A stretch of 64,000 bases of DNA from Tillus elongatus (lineage: Eukaryota; Arthropoda; Insecta; Coleoptera; Cleridae): NCBI GenBank assembly GCA_964006375.1, contig OZ023262.1, positions 51,855,722 through 51,919,721 of the forward strand, written 5' to 3'. A program made the translations under genes and the position numbers. Of the stretch, positions 11,701-24,888 are shown in pieces. The stretch's first letter is position 1. The number at the start of each line of letters is the position of its first letter. The notes below the pieces were generated by a model. That model had not been told where the DNA came from. It made no database searches and was given only the letters and a program-made list of their open reading frames with translations.

Positions 11701-12950
11701 ATTAACTTTACCCGAATTCCACTTCGTTTGCCTTGTGTAATTTAGTCACTTTCCGTCCTAGATTGTTACTGGACAATTATCCTCTTCTTTCCATACTATG
11801 CTGGACTATTCTCTTCTTCTGTAATCTCTAGATATTCAACCAGTCTGTATTCGTCTTCTGTGATATATGTACCGTCTACTGGACTATGATATTTTTTTAT
11901 GATCTCTAACCTCTCGAATGGACCATTCTCCACTTATATGTTCTGTGGAGTCTGCTGGACCATTGTCTTCTTTGATCTATAGACTCTATTAGACTATTAT
12001 CTTTCTCTATTATCTCTATACGCTTCTTCCTTCACCTCGCTTAATTATATCAAAACGCTTGGACCTCGCTCTGTTGAGTTTAATGGAGCTTGCTTGGTAG
12101 AGTCTAATTCTATTCATTGTCTTAACATACGTGGTACTTGCCTTGTGATCTTTCTCAACTCCTTCAGCACTCGTTTCTCTCCCTCTGTATATTTTCTCGT
12201 TTAGCTTCCATGTGATAAATGCTGGACAGTATGTATGTCTTCCAAAAAACTGGGTTCATCAAAATAGCATGTTGCCAACTAGATTTTACGTGATACTGTT
12301 TCTAGGATGTTTCTGTATTTTTCTATTAACTGGTGGTGCCTTTCTTTAGAGTAGACCTCAGGTTAATCGATCTTCTTTGCTACATGGCACCGCCTAACCA
12401 TTCTCTAACCATCTTCCAAATCTCTTTGGAGTTCTCCATATCTGAAAACCGCTTTATCTTTGTCTGTTTCTGATTCTGCTTCTTTAAGTATTTCTACAAT
12501 TCTCCAACATAATTTTCTCGATAGATATCGTCTCTAGGGTCATAATGTGTTCAACCCTAGACCTTAGAGACATCTGACCCTTTTTCGCAAGTCTTGTATT
12601 ACTGATAACATTTCGTCTAACTGCCTCGTTATCAGTGTAAGTTGTCGGGTCATTGTATATTAAATCAGGTGCCTTCATAACGGTACTTGAAGGATTAAGC
12701 ATACTAGAGATATTTGTTGAGGCAGGTAATAGGGAAGTTTAACTGTCTATTGAACTGGTTGTCATTTTGTGTGTTATAATGAGGATATATTAGATTTTTA
12801 AGTAATTTAAAGTTAAAGACTTTTAGGAAAGGGTAGCAGATGAGGGTCATAATGTGCTAATGGATGATCAAAGCCACAGCCAGTAAACAGAAACACACAC
12901 ACACAGAGAAGTTAAAGACTATCATAGGATGCAAAATTCGGATTTTTGTA
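11701..12950. other. No gene recognised
   Basis: The stretch is pyrimidine-biased on the plus strand (many TCT/CTT clusters between 11750 and 12500) and has a short (AC)n at about 12894-12905. A minus frame at 12484-12702 has no family match I can support. Confidence 0.4.
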
Positions 12951-12954
12951 TCCT

Positions 12955-13078
12955 CTAATGACGCTTACTTGGTTAGTGAAGCTATCGTTAGGTTTTAGAA
13001 AATGTGTCATGGTGATTTGGCTCTGCAAGTGTACTTATCGGTGCTCATCGCAGGTTCCAATCATAACTTAGTATGTTA
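12955..13078 (+). repeat. Penelope-like element terminal-region remnant (PLE-C)
   Basis: CCTCTAATGACGCTTACTTG, then GTTAGTGAAGCTATCG, GGTGATTTGG and CAAGTGTACTTATCGGTGCT match the better-preserved copies at 30563-30690 and 30963-31085. In those copies this region folds like a hammerhead ribozyme; here the core is mutated. Confidence 0.55.
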
Positions 13079-13796
13079 TGTATTGTAAAACTTATGAATA
13101 TCCTCCACTATAACGCACTTTCTGCGCCCAAACTCTTAATAGGTCCCGCTATTTAGACACGGCTAACTGTAGATCTTGTTGCCACACTCTGTATGCATTA
13201 CTTTTCATAAAAATTAAACAGTAAACATGATATAGAGTCCTTACCTGCGACCCTCTGCCTTACGCCCGAAAGAAAGAGTATATATCATATATTTTATACA
13301 TATCAGTATCTAATTTCTCTTGAGAGATAGGAGGTAGCTCTGGAATTCTCGGGCGATGTTTCCACCATAGATCGGTCTCTAAGAGTAGTCGTAGTAGTGG
13401 TAGTAGTGTTTCAGACTACAGAAATAGTTTTATTGAGAAAGAGTCGTCCCGGTCGCGTATATACAGAAATCCAATAACAAGTTTCAATAGAGAATGTCCA
13501 GATTCCAGACATCGTTCTAAAATTGTTTGTCTGTTCTCTCTGTTGTCTAAATTGCCGTTAGTGCTGCTACAATCCGAGTCGTGCTAACGTGAAAGGCAAT
13601 CGTAAACACGTCACAAGAATACGAGGTGCGGCATGAAAGAGACTTGTAAAAGAAAACTGTATATAGTGTGTAGATATTTGTATTGTCATTGTGTCAAATC
13701 GTTTACACTTTGCTGCTTGAAGTTTCTATTGAAACTCATAAAACTAAAGCAAATTAGAATATTAATAACTCAATAGGAAATCAAATCATTGGAAAA

Positions 13797-13975
13797 ACTC
13801 TGGACGCAGCAAGTATGTTATAGTAGCGAATTTTCATTCAAATGATCGTAAGGTAATATAATATTTGTCTACAATATTTAGTAGATTTTGTTCAACGTAC
13901 AAATAGTTTGGTCTTGTGTCGTCCTGTAGCGATCAGCGGCACCAAAATGCCTTTCACTAATAGGGAGATCCTGAC
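13797..13975 (+). repeat. Family C MITE end
   Basis: It starts TCTGGACGCAGCAAGTATG, with TAGTGAATTTTC-like TAGCGAATTTTCATT next, then an interior different from M (AGTAGATTTTGTTCAACGTA, GGTCTTGTGTCG). A parallel copy lies at 63001-63190. Confidence 0.55.
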
Positions 13976-14397
13976 TTAAATTTTGAGATAATTTCTTCAA
14001 ATGAGCGCAAACTAGGAACCCTAGAATCCATATCCGGGGTCAGTTTCAATTTTTGTATGTTTATTTTAGTTTTAGTTTTACGATACATATATTTTCTTTC
14101 GGAAAAATTTTTTAGCTCAAAAAGTAGAAAAGTTTGGTAACCAAGTTTGGTACGTAGGCTTAAGATATTAAACGAAAACTACATACCAAAATTTAAATTT
14201 CTATGTTACAAGAAAAAAAGGTATAAAAAAATATTTGGTGCCAGATAATTTATATGAAAATTCACTATTTATGATAGAAATCTGCGTACCAAAATTGGTT
14301 GCCATAGCTTTGTTATCTTACGAAAGAAAACCCAACATTTTCTTGGAAAGATCAAGACCAATTTGTCCAAGGTACCTGCCAAATTTTACGAAGATAT

Positions 14398-15011
14398 AAC
14401 ATGTTACATCAATTGCAGAAGCGGCTGCTAAGAAATTGGGTTTCCTCTTCCGGGCTCGCAAATTCTTTTCACCAACTAATCTCCATACCTTATACACTTC
14501 ACAAATAAGGCCAAACCTCGAATACTGCTCCCACATCTGGGGTGCAGCTGCCGCTTCTACACTCGCTATCCTGGACTCCATTCAAAAGAGAGCTATACGT
14601 CTCATCGGTGACCCTACCCTCACCCAAAGGCTTCCATCCCTTGCCCACCGACGTGCCGTTGGTGACCTCTCTCTCTTTTATAGATATCTGCACGGGCACT
14701 GCTCAGAGGAGCTTTCCTCCATAATTCCCCCACCTGCTGCCCCCAGCAGATCTACCAGGGGAACAGAGCGAATGCACCCTTTTAACGTCCAGGTCACCAG
14801 ACATAGAACATCTTGTTATGCCCGCTCTTTTGTCCCGAGGACTTCCAAGTTGTGGAATTCCTTGCCGGCACATGTTTTTCCTTCTCCTCCGAACCTCCAA
14901 ACCTTCAAGTCCAGAATTAACAAGCTGCCTCTTTCCTCCTTGTCAACACCCACGGTACGATAGTATTTAGGCTGTAAGCCCTCGTGGTGTGTTGTTGACA
15001 TAAAAAAAAAA
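14398..15011 (+). mobile_element. LINE-1 copy 2, 5'-truncated
   Basis: The last 0.6 kb of LINE-1 (C-terminal RT region, 3' UTR and A-run at 15002-15011) is inserted in a T repeat. AAGAT at 14391-14395 is repeated right after the poly(A), a short target-site duplication. By eye there are only about eight substitutions against 1565-2175, so this is a recent insertion. Confidence 0.9.
14400..14963 (+). pseudogene. LINE-1 ORF2 C-terminus
   Basis: The frame reads HVTSIAEAAAKKLGFLFRAR, then LEYCSHIWGAAAASTLAILD and the LINE-1 C-terminal region to the stop at 14961-14963. It has no RT catalytic motifs because the insertion is 5'-truncated. The frame is uninterrupted, in line with a young copy. Confidence 0.85.
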
Positions 15012-15043
15012 GATCTGCCTATTATTTTTGAATTATCGGTGGG

Positions 15044-16069
<1,026 letters not shown>

Positions 16070-16620
16070 CTAGTTCCCATATAAATCATTGTATGTGATT
16101 TTAAATATAAATATTTCCCAAACGCGAGTCTTTGGGTATAGAGTTAGTTTTACAAAAGGTAAATCAGAGGACATGCTCTTCACTTCTGAAACACAATATA
16201 TAGGCTGTTGCATTAAAAAAAATTGAGCTGCGGCATTGAGAGCGCATGTATATGGCATCTAGATTTTTTCGACGAATAATATAAACGAAAACTTCTCGAA
16301 AAACGCTGTATAACATTTTTTTATATTGGCCAAAAATGTAAAAAGATGCAAAACAACTGAAATAACCTGAAAACGATTCACGATATCAATTTTTTCCTTA
16401 CAAACATACATTATAATTTGTTGCAAAATGCAAAAATTCAATAACATAAGCAGTATTCCTTTATATCAAAAAAGAAACTTTGTATCACAACCGACTAATG
16501 GGTCACCTGTGATTGTCAAAATAATATTATAAGATGCAGCATAAGACACGCTATAATTAACGTAAATTAGCTTTTCTCGTATCCTGTACAATAGCGGATA
16601 TATTGAGTATTAATTTGTTC
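16070..16620 (-). repeat. Extended X repeat, reverse orientation
   Basis: 16395-16620 matches the reverse complement of module X (GGATATATTGAG, TTATAAGATGCAGC, CACCTGTGATTG, TTACAAACATACATTATAAT). The sequence continues beyond the usual X-M junction into 'TTTTTATATTGGCCAAAAAT' as also seen at 35270-35377. This suggests X has an older life outside the T-X-M composite. Confidence 0.55.
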
Positions 16621-16740
16621 TCTTCAGAAAGACATTCTCATGGAATAAATTTAGGGCATATCACTTGACCACCACAATATTTGTATTCCTGTACCCATAA
16701 ACATTTTAGACGATATACAACACGAGTTTTGTTGAAAAAA

Positions 16741-17324
16741 TGTCAATTTTAACCAAATCACCCCTTATTTATCTCCTACCCCTGAAGTGATGTTACCCAA
16801 AAAAGTTCCAAACGTTGCTTTGTCGGGTGCTAAATGGATACCAAATTTAAAAATGATATCGCGATTCGTTCGAAAGTTATTGCGCCTATTAGCAGACAGA
16901 CGTACCGACCAACAGACAGACAAAAAAATTTCATTCCAAAACCAATATTTCTATATCTTTTGAGACTTTTTACGCCGTTTTGCCAAAAAATTCGACATTT
17001 TTTGCAACAATATTCCACCCCCGCACGTTCAACTCCTAATTTAACTTTAGCACAGAATACCGGATGTTTGATAAAATTGAAAGCTTTCTAATAAATAAAC
17101 CCCAAAACGTGATATTACTCGGGTTTTAACGATGAATTTTCACCAAATCACTCCCCTACTCTCTTAAGCGAAAACAATCGAACCCGTTCGTTTGTCGGGT
17201 GGTAACTGTATACCAAATTTGAAGGCGATGTCTCAATTCGTTCTAACGTTATCGTGGCTACAAACAGACAAACCGACAGACAAAAAAAAACGTTCCCAAA
17301 TATATGTTTTGATACTTTTTCCGA
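16741..17324 (+). repeat. Two related segments with AGACAGAC motif
   Basis: Two diverged copies of a module occur at about 16741-16935 and 17140-17290. Each carries ACCAAATCACCCC or the like, then TTTGTCGGGTGGTAAC, ATACCAAATTTGAAGGCGAT and a purine-rich CAGACAGACAAAAA run. The second is followed by the S satellite island. The family is not identified. Confidence 0.45.
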
Positions 17325-20300
17325 CACTAAGTGAGTAGCAAACGTGTCGCCACCTAGTTCGGAACCAAGTACTTGTTGTCACGCCCGCTCCAAATAATAC
17401 AGAGTATTAAAAATAGAGACGGTATACAACTAACTAACAATTTAAAAAATTGTTAGCCCTGGCCCATTTCTACCCCAATATAGGGACAAAGTATGTAAGA
17501 CTAGATGCATTCTCGCAACAATTAGAACCGCAGACCGGTTTCGCTCTCATTAGAGCTCTTCAGTACGGCATACTAATTGCAGCAAAAATGCACCAAAAAT
17601 AACACGGCTATCGTATAGCCAGTCTTAAAACACTAAGTGAGTAGCAAACGTGTCGCCACCTAGTTCGGAACCAAGTACTTGTTGTCACGCCCGCTCCAAA
17701 TAATACAGAGTATTAAAAATAGAGACGGTATACAACTAACTAACAATTTAAAAAATTGTTAGCCCTGGCCCATTTCTACCCCAATATAGGGACAAAGTAT
17801 GTAAGACTAGATGCATTCTCGCAACAATTAGAACCGCAGACCGGTTTCGCTCTCATTAGAGCTCTTCAGTACGGCATACTAATTGCAGCAAAAATGCACC
17901 AAAAATAACACGGCTATCGTATAGCCAGTCTTAAAACACTAAGTGAGTAGCAAACGTGTCGCCACCTAGTTCGGAACCAAGTACTTGTTGTCACGCCCGC
18001 TCCAAATAATACAGAGTATTAAAAATAGAGACGGTATACAACTAACTAACAATTTAAAAAATTGTTAGCCCTGGCCCATTTCTACCCCAATATAGGGACA
18101 AAGTATGTAAGACTAGATGCATTCTCGCAACAATTAGAACCGCAGACCGGTTTCGCTCTCATTAGAGCTCTTCAGTACGGCATACTAATTGCAGCAAAAA
18201 TGCACCAAAAATAACACGGCTATCGTATAGCCAGTCTTAAAACACTAAGTGAGTAGCAAACGTGTCGCCACCTAGTTCGGAACCAAGTACTTGTTGTCAC
18301 GCCCGCTCCAAATAATACAGAGTATTAAAAATAGAGACGGTATACAACTAACTAACAATTTAAAAAATTGTTAGCCCTGGCCCATTTCTACCCCAATATA
18401 GGGACAAAGTATGTAAGACTAGATGCATTCTCGCAACAATTAGAACCGCAGACCGGTTTCGCTCTCATTAGAGCTCTTCAGTACGGCATACTAATTGCAG
18501 CAAAAATGCACCAAAAATGACACGGCTATCGTATAGCCAGTCTTAAAACACTAAGTGAGTGTTATTTTTGGTGCATTTTTGCTGCAATTAGTATGCCGTA
18601 CTGAAGAGCTCTAATGAGAGCGAAACCGGTCTGCGGTTCTAATTGTTGCGAGAATGCATCTAGTCTTACATACTTTGTCCCTATATTGGGGTAGAAATGG
18701 GCCAGGGCTAACAATTTTTTAAATTGTTAGTTAGTTGTATACCGTCTCTATTTTTAATACTCTGTATTATTTGGAGCGGGCGTGACAACAAGTACTTGGT
18801 TCCGAACTAGGTGGCGACACGTTTGCTACTCACTTAGTGTTTTAAGACTGGCTATACGATAGCCGTGTTATTTTTGGTGCATTTTTGCTGCAATTAGTAT
18901 GCCGTACTGAAGAGCTCTAATGAGAGCGAAACCGGTCTGCGGTTCTAATTGTTGCGAGAATGCATCTAGTCTTACATACTTTGTCCCTATATTGGGGTAG
19001 AAATGGGGCAGGGCTAACAATTTTTTAAATTGTTAGTTAGTTGTATACCGTCTCTATTTTTAATACTCTGTATTATTTGGAGCGGGCGTGACAACAAGTA
19101 CTTGGTTCCGAACTAGGTGGCGACACGTTTGCTACTCACTTAGTTTTTAAGACTGGCTATACGATAGCCGTGTTATTTTTGGTGCATTTTTGCTGCAATT
19201 AGTATGCCGTACTGAAGAGCTCTAATGAGAGCGAAACCGGTCTGCGGTTCTAATTGTTGCGAGAATGCATCTAGTCTTACATACTTTGTCCCTATATTGG
19301 GGTAGAAATGGGCCAGGGCTAACAATTTTTTAAATTGTTAGTTAGTTGTATACCGTCTCTATTTTTAATACTCTGTATTATTTGGAGCGGGCGTGACAAC
19401 AAGTACTTGGTTCCGAACTAGGTGGCGACACGTTTGCTACTCACTTAGTGTTTTAAGACTGGCTATACGATAGCCGTGTTATTTTTGGTGCATTTTTGCT
19501 GCAATTAGTATGCCGTACTGAAGAGCTCTAATGAGAGCGAAACCGGTCTGCGGTTCTAATTGTTGCGAGAATGCATCTAGTCTTACATACTTTGTCCCTA
19601 TATTGGGGTAGAAATGGGCCAGGGCTAACAATTTTTTAAATTGTTAGTTAGTTGTATACCGTCTCTATTTTTAATACTCTGTATTATTTGGAGCGGGCGT
19701 GACAACAAGTACTTGGTTCCGAACTAGGTGGCGACACGTTTGCTACTCACTTAGTGTTTTAAGACTGGCTATACGATAGCCGTGTTATTTTTGGTGCATT
19801 TTTGCTGCAATTAGTATGCCGTACTGAAGAGCTCTAATGAGAGCGAAACCGGTCTGCGGTTCTAATTGTTGCGAGAATGCATCTAGTCTTACATACTTTG
19901 TCCCTATATTGGGGTAGAAATGGGCCAGGGCTAACAATTTTTTAAATTGTTAGTTAGTTGTATACCGTCTCTATTTTTAATACTCTGTATTATTTGGAGC
20001 GGGCGTGACAACAAGTACTTGGTTCCGAACTAGGTGGTGACACGTTTGCTACTCACTTAGTGTTTTAAGACTGGCTATACGATAGCCGTGTTATTTTTGG
20101 TGCATTTTTGCTGCAATTAGTATGCCGTACTGAAGAGCTCTAATGAGAGCGAAACCGGTCTGCGGTTCTAATTGTTGCGAGAATGCATCTAGTCTTACAT
20201 ACTTTGTCCCTATATTGGGGTAGAAATGGGCCAGGGCTAACAATTTTTTAAATTGTTAGTTAGTTGTATACCGTCTCTATTTTTAATACTCTGTATTATT

Positions 20301-20510
20301 TGGAGCGGGCGTGACAACAAGTACTTGGTTCCGAACTAGGTGGCGACACGTTTGCTACTCACTTAGTGTTTTAAGACTGGCTATACGATAGCCGTGTTAT
20401 TTTTGGTGCATTTTTGCTGCAATTAGTATGCCGTACTGAAGAGCTCTAATGAGAGCGAAACCGGTCTGCGGTTCTAATTGTTGCGAGAATGCATCTAGTC
20501 TTACATACTT
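17325..20510. repeat. S satellite foldback island, 306-bp units in two inverted arms
   Basis: Four direct units of exactly 306 bp begin at 17325, 17631, 17937 and 18243. At about 18560 the orientation flips, and a little over six inverted units run to about 20510 (phase marks at 18833, 19139, 19444, 19750, 20056, 20362). Units are almost identical. Each contains small palindromes such as GCTCTCATTAGAGC and AACAATTTAAAAAATTGTT. ATACTTTTTCCGAC flanks the left edge and recurs at the right edge (about 20507-20519), like a target duplication. No protein is encoded; an 81-codon frame at the right edge is chance. Confidence 0.9.
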
Positions 20511-20589
20511 TTTCCGACGTTTAAGCGGAAAAAGATTGTTGAAATTTTGGTCGCCGATGCGATACTTCCACACGTTCTGACGATGGGGA

Positions 20590-20770
20590 GGTAATAAAAA
20601 AATTCGGGATGCAGCAAGTGCGTTATAGTAGTGAATTTTCATAAGAATTGTGCACTATAATTATGCGGCATATTACTGAAATTAATACTTTAAACTTACA
20701 CAGATCTTGAAGATCGATTTTGGAGGTCCTAATCCTTTGAAGAATTATTTCGAAAGTGTTACCATCCATA
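20590..20770 (-). repeat. Family B short MITE-like repeat
   Basis: It opens with GGGATGCAGCAAGTGCGTTA and TAGTGAATTTTCATAAG, then the ATTACTGAAATTAATA and GATTTTGGAGGTCC blocks shared with 9225-9350 in the other orientation. Sequence at 20771-21200 is also related to the interior around 9000-9220 and 26880-27160. Confidence 0.55.
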
Positions 20771-21122
20771 TCTCTCTATTATCAAAAAGATCATGTATTC
20801 TATGTCCTTTTGTATTCTAACTCCTTTTGAGAAAAATTCCCAAAACTGAATTTTCTATGAAGCTCGAGAATTAAATTTTGCTATATCTGTAGATAGTGAA
20901 TGTCTCTTTAAAAGAAACGTGTATTACAAATCTCATCAAAGTTACAAAAGATTTTCAGAAGGAAACTTAATTCATATTTAGAAAAGTAACAAACGTGGCA
21001 GTTATTTTTCCTCATTAATAGCCAGAATGATTTCGTGTTAGACAACCTAATCAAACCGGTTTTTTCAATAACAACAATAGTAAAATCTCGACTAAAAATT
21101 AAAATTTCAGAATCAGGTGACA

Positions 21123-21220
21123 AAGTTATTCAGGCGTTTTAAACAAAAATGAGATCTTGTTCAAAACCTATGAAATCTGTGCACTATTGTTGCTCCAAAT
21201 GTCAAAATAAAACAAAACAA
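21123..21220 (+). repeat. Dispersed repeat shared with 27065-27160
   Basis: GTTATTCAGGCGTTTTAAAC and GAGATCTTGTTCAAAACC recur nearly unchanged at about 27067-27115. The family is not identified; it sits beside M or B ends in both places. Confidence 0.5.
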
Positions 21221-22025
21221 AAATCTATACATTGTTTTGTGCATAACCGACAAGAGAAATGTTGCCCTTTCAGTCCTTGAACAAGTTGGTGGACCGGAAA
21301 GACGTGTGTGGGAGGGGACAAACATTATTATGAGAAGAGAAAATGTTGATACTAATTGTAAAAGAGGTTGCTTATAAAAGTACAACCGAGCTGTTTCCCA
21401 TGGTATTTCATTATTTCCTTTCCCACATCACATCTCTTCATTCTGGGTTCCGGCACTTTGGTTGGGGTGGGGGTTCCACAACATTTTTGTCTTCTTGCTT
21501 ATGCATACTGGAGTGGTTTTAAGCACATTCCTGAAAAAAATCGGAAATTCCGTTGGCCTCTAATATTCAGAAATACCCATAATTCTAAAAATCGGAGCCG
21601 CCTCTGTACAGAACTTTTTCTACGAAAATTCAATGAAAGGTAAAGAGTTTTAACACGACGGCATTGTATGACGCCCGGTACTGTTTGGTTCACGTTTACT
21701 CCAAATAACCAGCGTGCCTTTAATCTAGTTGCTTAGGTCACGCGTTGACAGATGTTAAGTTCCAATTTGTATGTACTTCAGCAAATTGCACTAATGTAAC
21801 AAATGGCGAAAGCGCTAGGATAGCTGATGCAATCTCATTACTAACCAAGACTAATGCGAAGATATCGTACCAAATGATCTTCCCTTTTTCTAACCCTGTA
21901 GTAATAGCTTTCTCATTACCGGTACTTAGTACGGTATAAGAAAACTCCAGACGCAGCAGATGCATTACGAGAGAGAAATTTAATACAATCTTGAATATAG
22001 TATAGTACAGTGTGAGTCAGTCGCT

Positions 22026-22028
<3 letters not shown>
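21221..22028. other. No gene recognised
   Basis: Short frames exist (for example 21368-21643 + and 21738-21965 -), but none shows a domain or motif I recognise. Confidence 0.4.

Positions 22029-22099
<71 letters not shown>
22029..22099. repeat. (TA)n microsatellite at LINE-1 3' end
   Basis: A pure TA tract that abuts the 3' UTR end of the antisense LINE-1 copy (CAACACACCACGAGGGC) with no A-tail in between. Confidence 0.92.
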
Positions 22100-22101
<2 letters not shown>

Positions 22102-24888
22102 ACACACCACGAGGGCTTACAGCCTAAATACTATCGTACCGTGGGTGTCGACAAGAAGGAAAAAAGCAACTTGTTAATTCTGGACTTGAAGGTGTGGAGG
22201 TTCGGAGGAGAAGGAAAAACATGTGCCGGCAAGGAATTTCAGAACTTAGAAGTCCTCGGGACAAAATAGGGGGGATAACAAGATATTCTATGTCTGGTGA
22301 TCTGGACAGTAAAAGGGTGCATTCGCTCTGTTCCCCTGGTAGATCTGTTGGGGGCAGCAGGTGGAGAAACTTTGGAAGGAAGCTCCTCCGAGCAGTGCCC
22401 GTGCAGATATCTATAAAAGAGAGAGAGGTCACCAACGGTACGTCGGTGGGCAAGGGATGGTAGCCTTTGGGTGAGGGTAGGGTTACCGATGAGACGTATG
22501 GTTCTCTTCTGAATGGAGTCCAGGATAGCGAGTGTAGAGGCGGCAGCGTCACACCAGATGTGGGAGCAGTATTCAGGGTTTGGCCTTATTTGTGAAGTAT
22601 ATAAGGTAGAGAGATTAGCTGGTGAAAAGTATTGTCGAGCCCGGAAGAGGAAACCTAATTTTTTTAGCAGCCGCTTCTGCAATTGATGTGGCATGTTGAT
22701 GCCAATTGAGATTTCGATCCACAGAAGTTCCAACAAATGGAAAGGACTCATTACTTTGAATAACTTGGTTATTCATTCTGATGGGTCTAGGGCTGGTGTA
22801 TCTCTTATGAGAAAGAAAGCAAGACTGTGATTTGGTAGGGTTGAATTGTACAAGATTTCTACTTCCCCAGTCTTATATTTTTTGGAGATCCACGGAGACA
22901 GAACCCTCCGTGAGTCTAACATCCTCATCTAATTGAGCTAAAGAGACAGGCTTAGAATATTGTATATTTGAGTGGAGAGTGCTGTCGTCCGCGTAACTGT
23001 GAACTGGGTTGGATGTGCTAGAGAGGAAGTCCTTGATGTGGCGAAGAAACAAAGTAGGGGCTAAAGTTGAACCTTGAGGAACTCCTGCATTAATTGGATA
23101 CAGTTTAAAGGAATGGCCATCCACGACAACAGAAATGCTCCGATTGGGGAGGAAATTTGCTGTCCAGGTACAGAGTTTTGGTGGTAGGCCATAGGCCGGA
23201 AGTTTATTAAGCAGCGCTGCGTGCCAGACCTGGACGAATGCTTTGGATATGTATAGGGCGACAATCTGGAATTCACCGTGTAGTTCCATAGAGTTGTTCC
23301 AAGAATGGATGACAAAGGAAAGGAGGTCGGCAGTTGATCTGCGCTGACGGAATCCATACTGCTTGTCGTGGATTAGACTGCGTTTTCAAGAAATTTTAGT
23401 AATTCGGTGTTTATATACTTTTCCATTACTTTAGAGACGACTGAAGGAGAGAAATAGGGCTGTAGTTGCTAAAAAGCGCGTTGTATCCTTTCTTGGGGAC
23501 GGGTTGTACTCGAGCAGTTTCCCAATTACTAGGGAATATTCCTCTATTGTAAGATGTCTGAAACGAGTCAGGACAGGAGCAAGTTCTGGTGCGCATTTTT
23601 TGAGAACAATTGCTGGGATCTCCTCAAGGCCAGAGGCTTTCCTGGCATTAAGAGAAGAAAGCATCTTTCGTACCTTTTTAGTTTTGAAAATGAGATCCGT
23701 CATTTTATGCGCGACATTGGGGACTGTTGGTGGTTGAACATTTGGAGGTGGGTTGAGAGTAGAATTGCTGGCGAACAACAAAAAGTTCAGCCTTGTCCAG
23801 GGCGGTAGAAACAATTTCATACCCTGAGACAAGAGATGGGAACGTGCTCTTGCAGAAATTAATCCCAATAGATTTAGCAAGAGTCCAGAAGGATTTGCTG
23901 CCGTTGGGGCTTAAAAGGACTTTGTTTTTAATGAAGTTTTTTGCCTCAGAAAGAATGCCGACATAGCGGTTTCTTGCGTCGTTAAATGATTGACGGTTTT
24001 CTTGACTGGGATTGTGTAGAAGCGTTTTGTGAACTCTGACCTTTTTAAGGGTCAGGTTGAGAGAAGCAGACAGGCGCCCGTGGAAAGTAGGAAAAGGAAT
24101 CCCGCATTTCGTTCCAGTTCGCGGAGTTGTAGTGCCAAACTATACATGGGTGTGATGACTGTGTGACCTCGGGTTGCATTGCGTAGGAAGCAGTGACCAT
24201 GCCGTGGTCTGAGCGACCAAGGGGGGCGGTTGTAGTAAGAAGGAGAACCTAGGGATTTGAGTTGTGTGTTGGGATGCGAGGAAATTAAGTAGGTTTCTGA
24301 ACCAAATTGGCTAAATAATTGCTCTGTAAAGGCCTCCGCTGCTCTCCCTTGTAGATAGGTTTTTGAAGGTCCTAGCTATTTGTTATTATGGACATTGAAG
24401 TCACCAAGAATAGTGACCTCTAAGGAAGAATATTCAGAAATCAGAAGGTCGGTTTTTCCAGAAAGGTAGTCAAAGAGCTGGACAAAGTTGTTGTCAGAAG
24501 GTGACCGGTAAGTGCAACAGATGACTTTAGTTGCAGCCCTGAGAGAGAGAGTTTTATCCATAGTATATCTTTTCTTCCAGCTTCTAATTGGGGAGTCTGG
24601 TGCAGGGTAGATTGCTACGGACGTATGCGCACACGCCTCCATGCAATCTAAAGAAGGTAAGGTGCTCATACCCCGGGAAATTGAAGTGATTAGTGGCTGT
24701 TTTGGCACTGATTTGGGTTTCGGTGAATAAGAGAAGTTGGGGCCTATTAGCCTAGAGGAAATGGTGGACGGAGTTCAGGTTAGAATTTAGGCCACATGTA
24801 TTCGAGAAGGATACATTAAATCTTGATGCTGGTGTCCCCTCTACACTCCTCTCCTGGATATCCGAAAAGTTGCTAGTATCAGAAAGTT
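22100..24888 (-). mobile_element. LINE-1 copy 3, longest copy, with endonuclease and RT
   Basis: Antisense copy of LINE-1 reaching from the 3' UTR through the RT into the endonuclease. It extends about 0.8 kb further 5' than copy 1 and so defines the domain order of this family. Its 5' limit is uncertain; coding similarity to an endonuclease N-terminus can be followed to about 24885. No ORF1 is seen. The 3' end joins a (TA)n tract at 22099/22100. Confidence 0.87.
22124..24885 (-). pseudogene. LINE-1 ORF2 endonuclease-RT, multiply frameshifted
   Basis: Piecing frames on the minus strand gives endonuclease motifs in order: FNVSFSNTCGLN (metal-binding Asn), FTETQI (Glu), VTILGDFNVHN (Asp-Asn) and PLGRSDHGMVTASY (Ser-Asp-His). 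These are the catalytic residues of the apurinic-type endonuclease that nicks target DNA. The RT follows with RKMLSSLNARKASGLEEIPA, GVPQGSTLAPTLF and HSYADDSTLH. Frames change near 24370, 23880, 23430, 23060 and 22870, and stops interrupt the endonuclease, so the protein cannot be made. Confidence 0.85.

Noticed and set aside
17325..20510. CRISPR-like regular repeats
   Set aside because: Units are 306 bp with no short-repeat/spacer alternation, in an evidently eukaryotic genome; this is satellite DNA.
20397..20642. 81-codon minus frame at the right edge of the S island
   Set aside because: It runs from flank into a satellite unit; other units do not keep a conserved frame and no motif is present.
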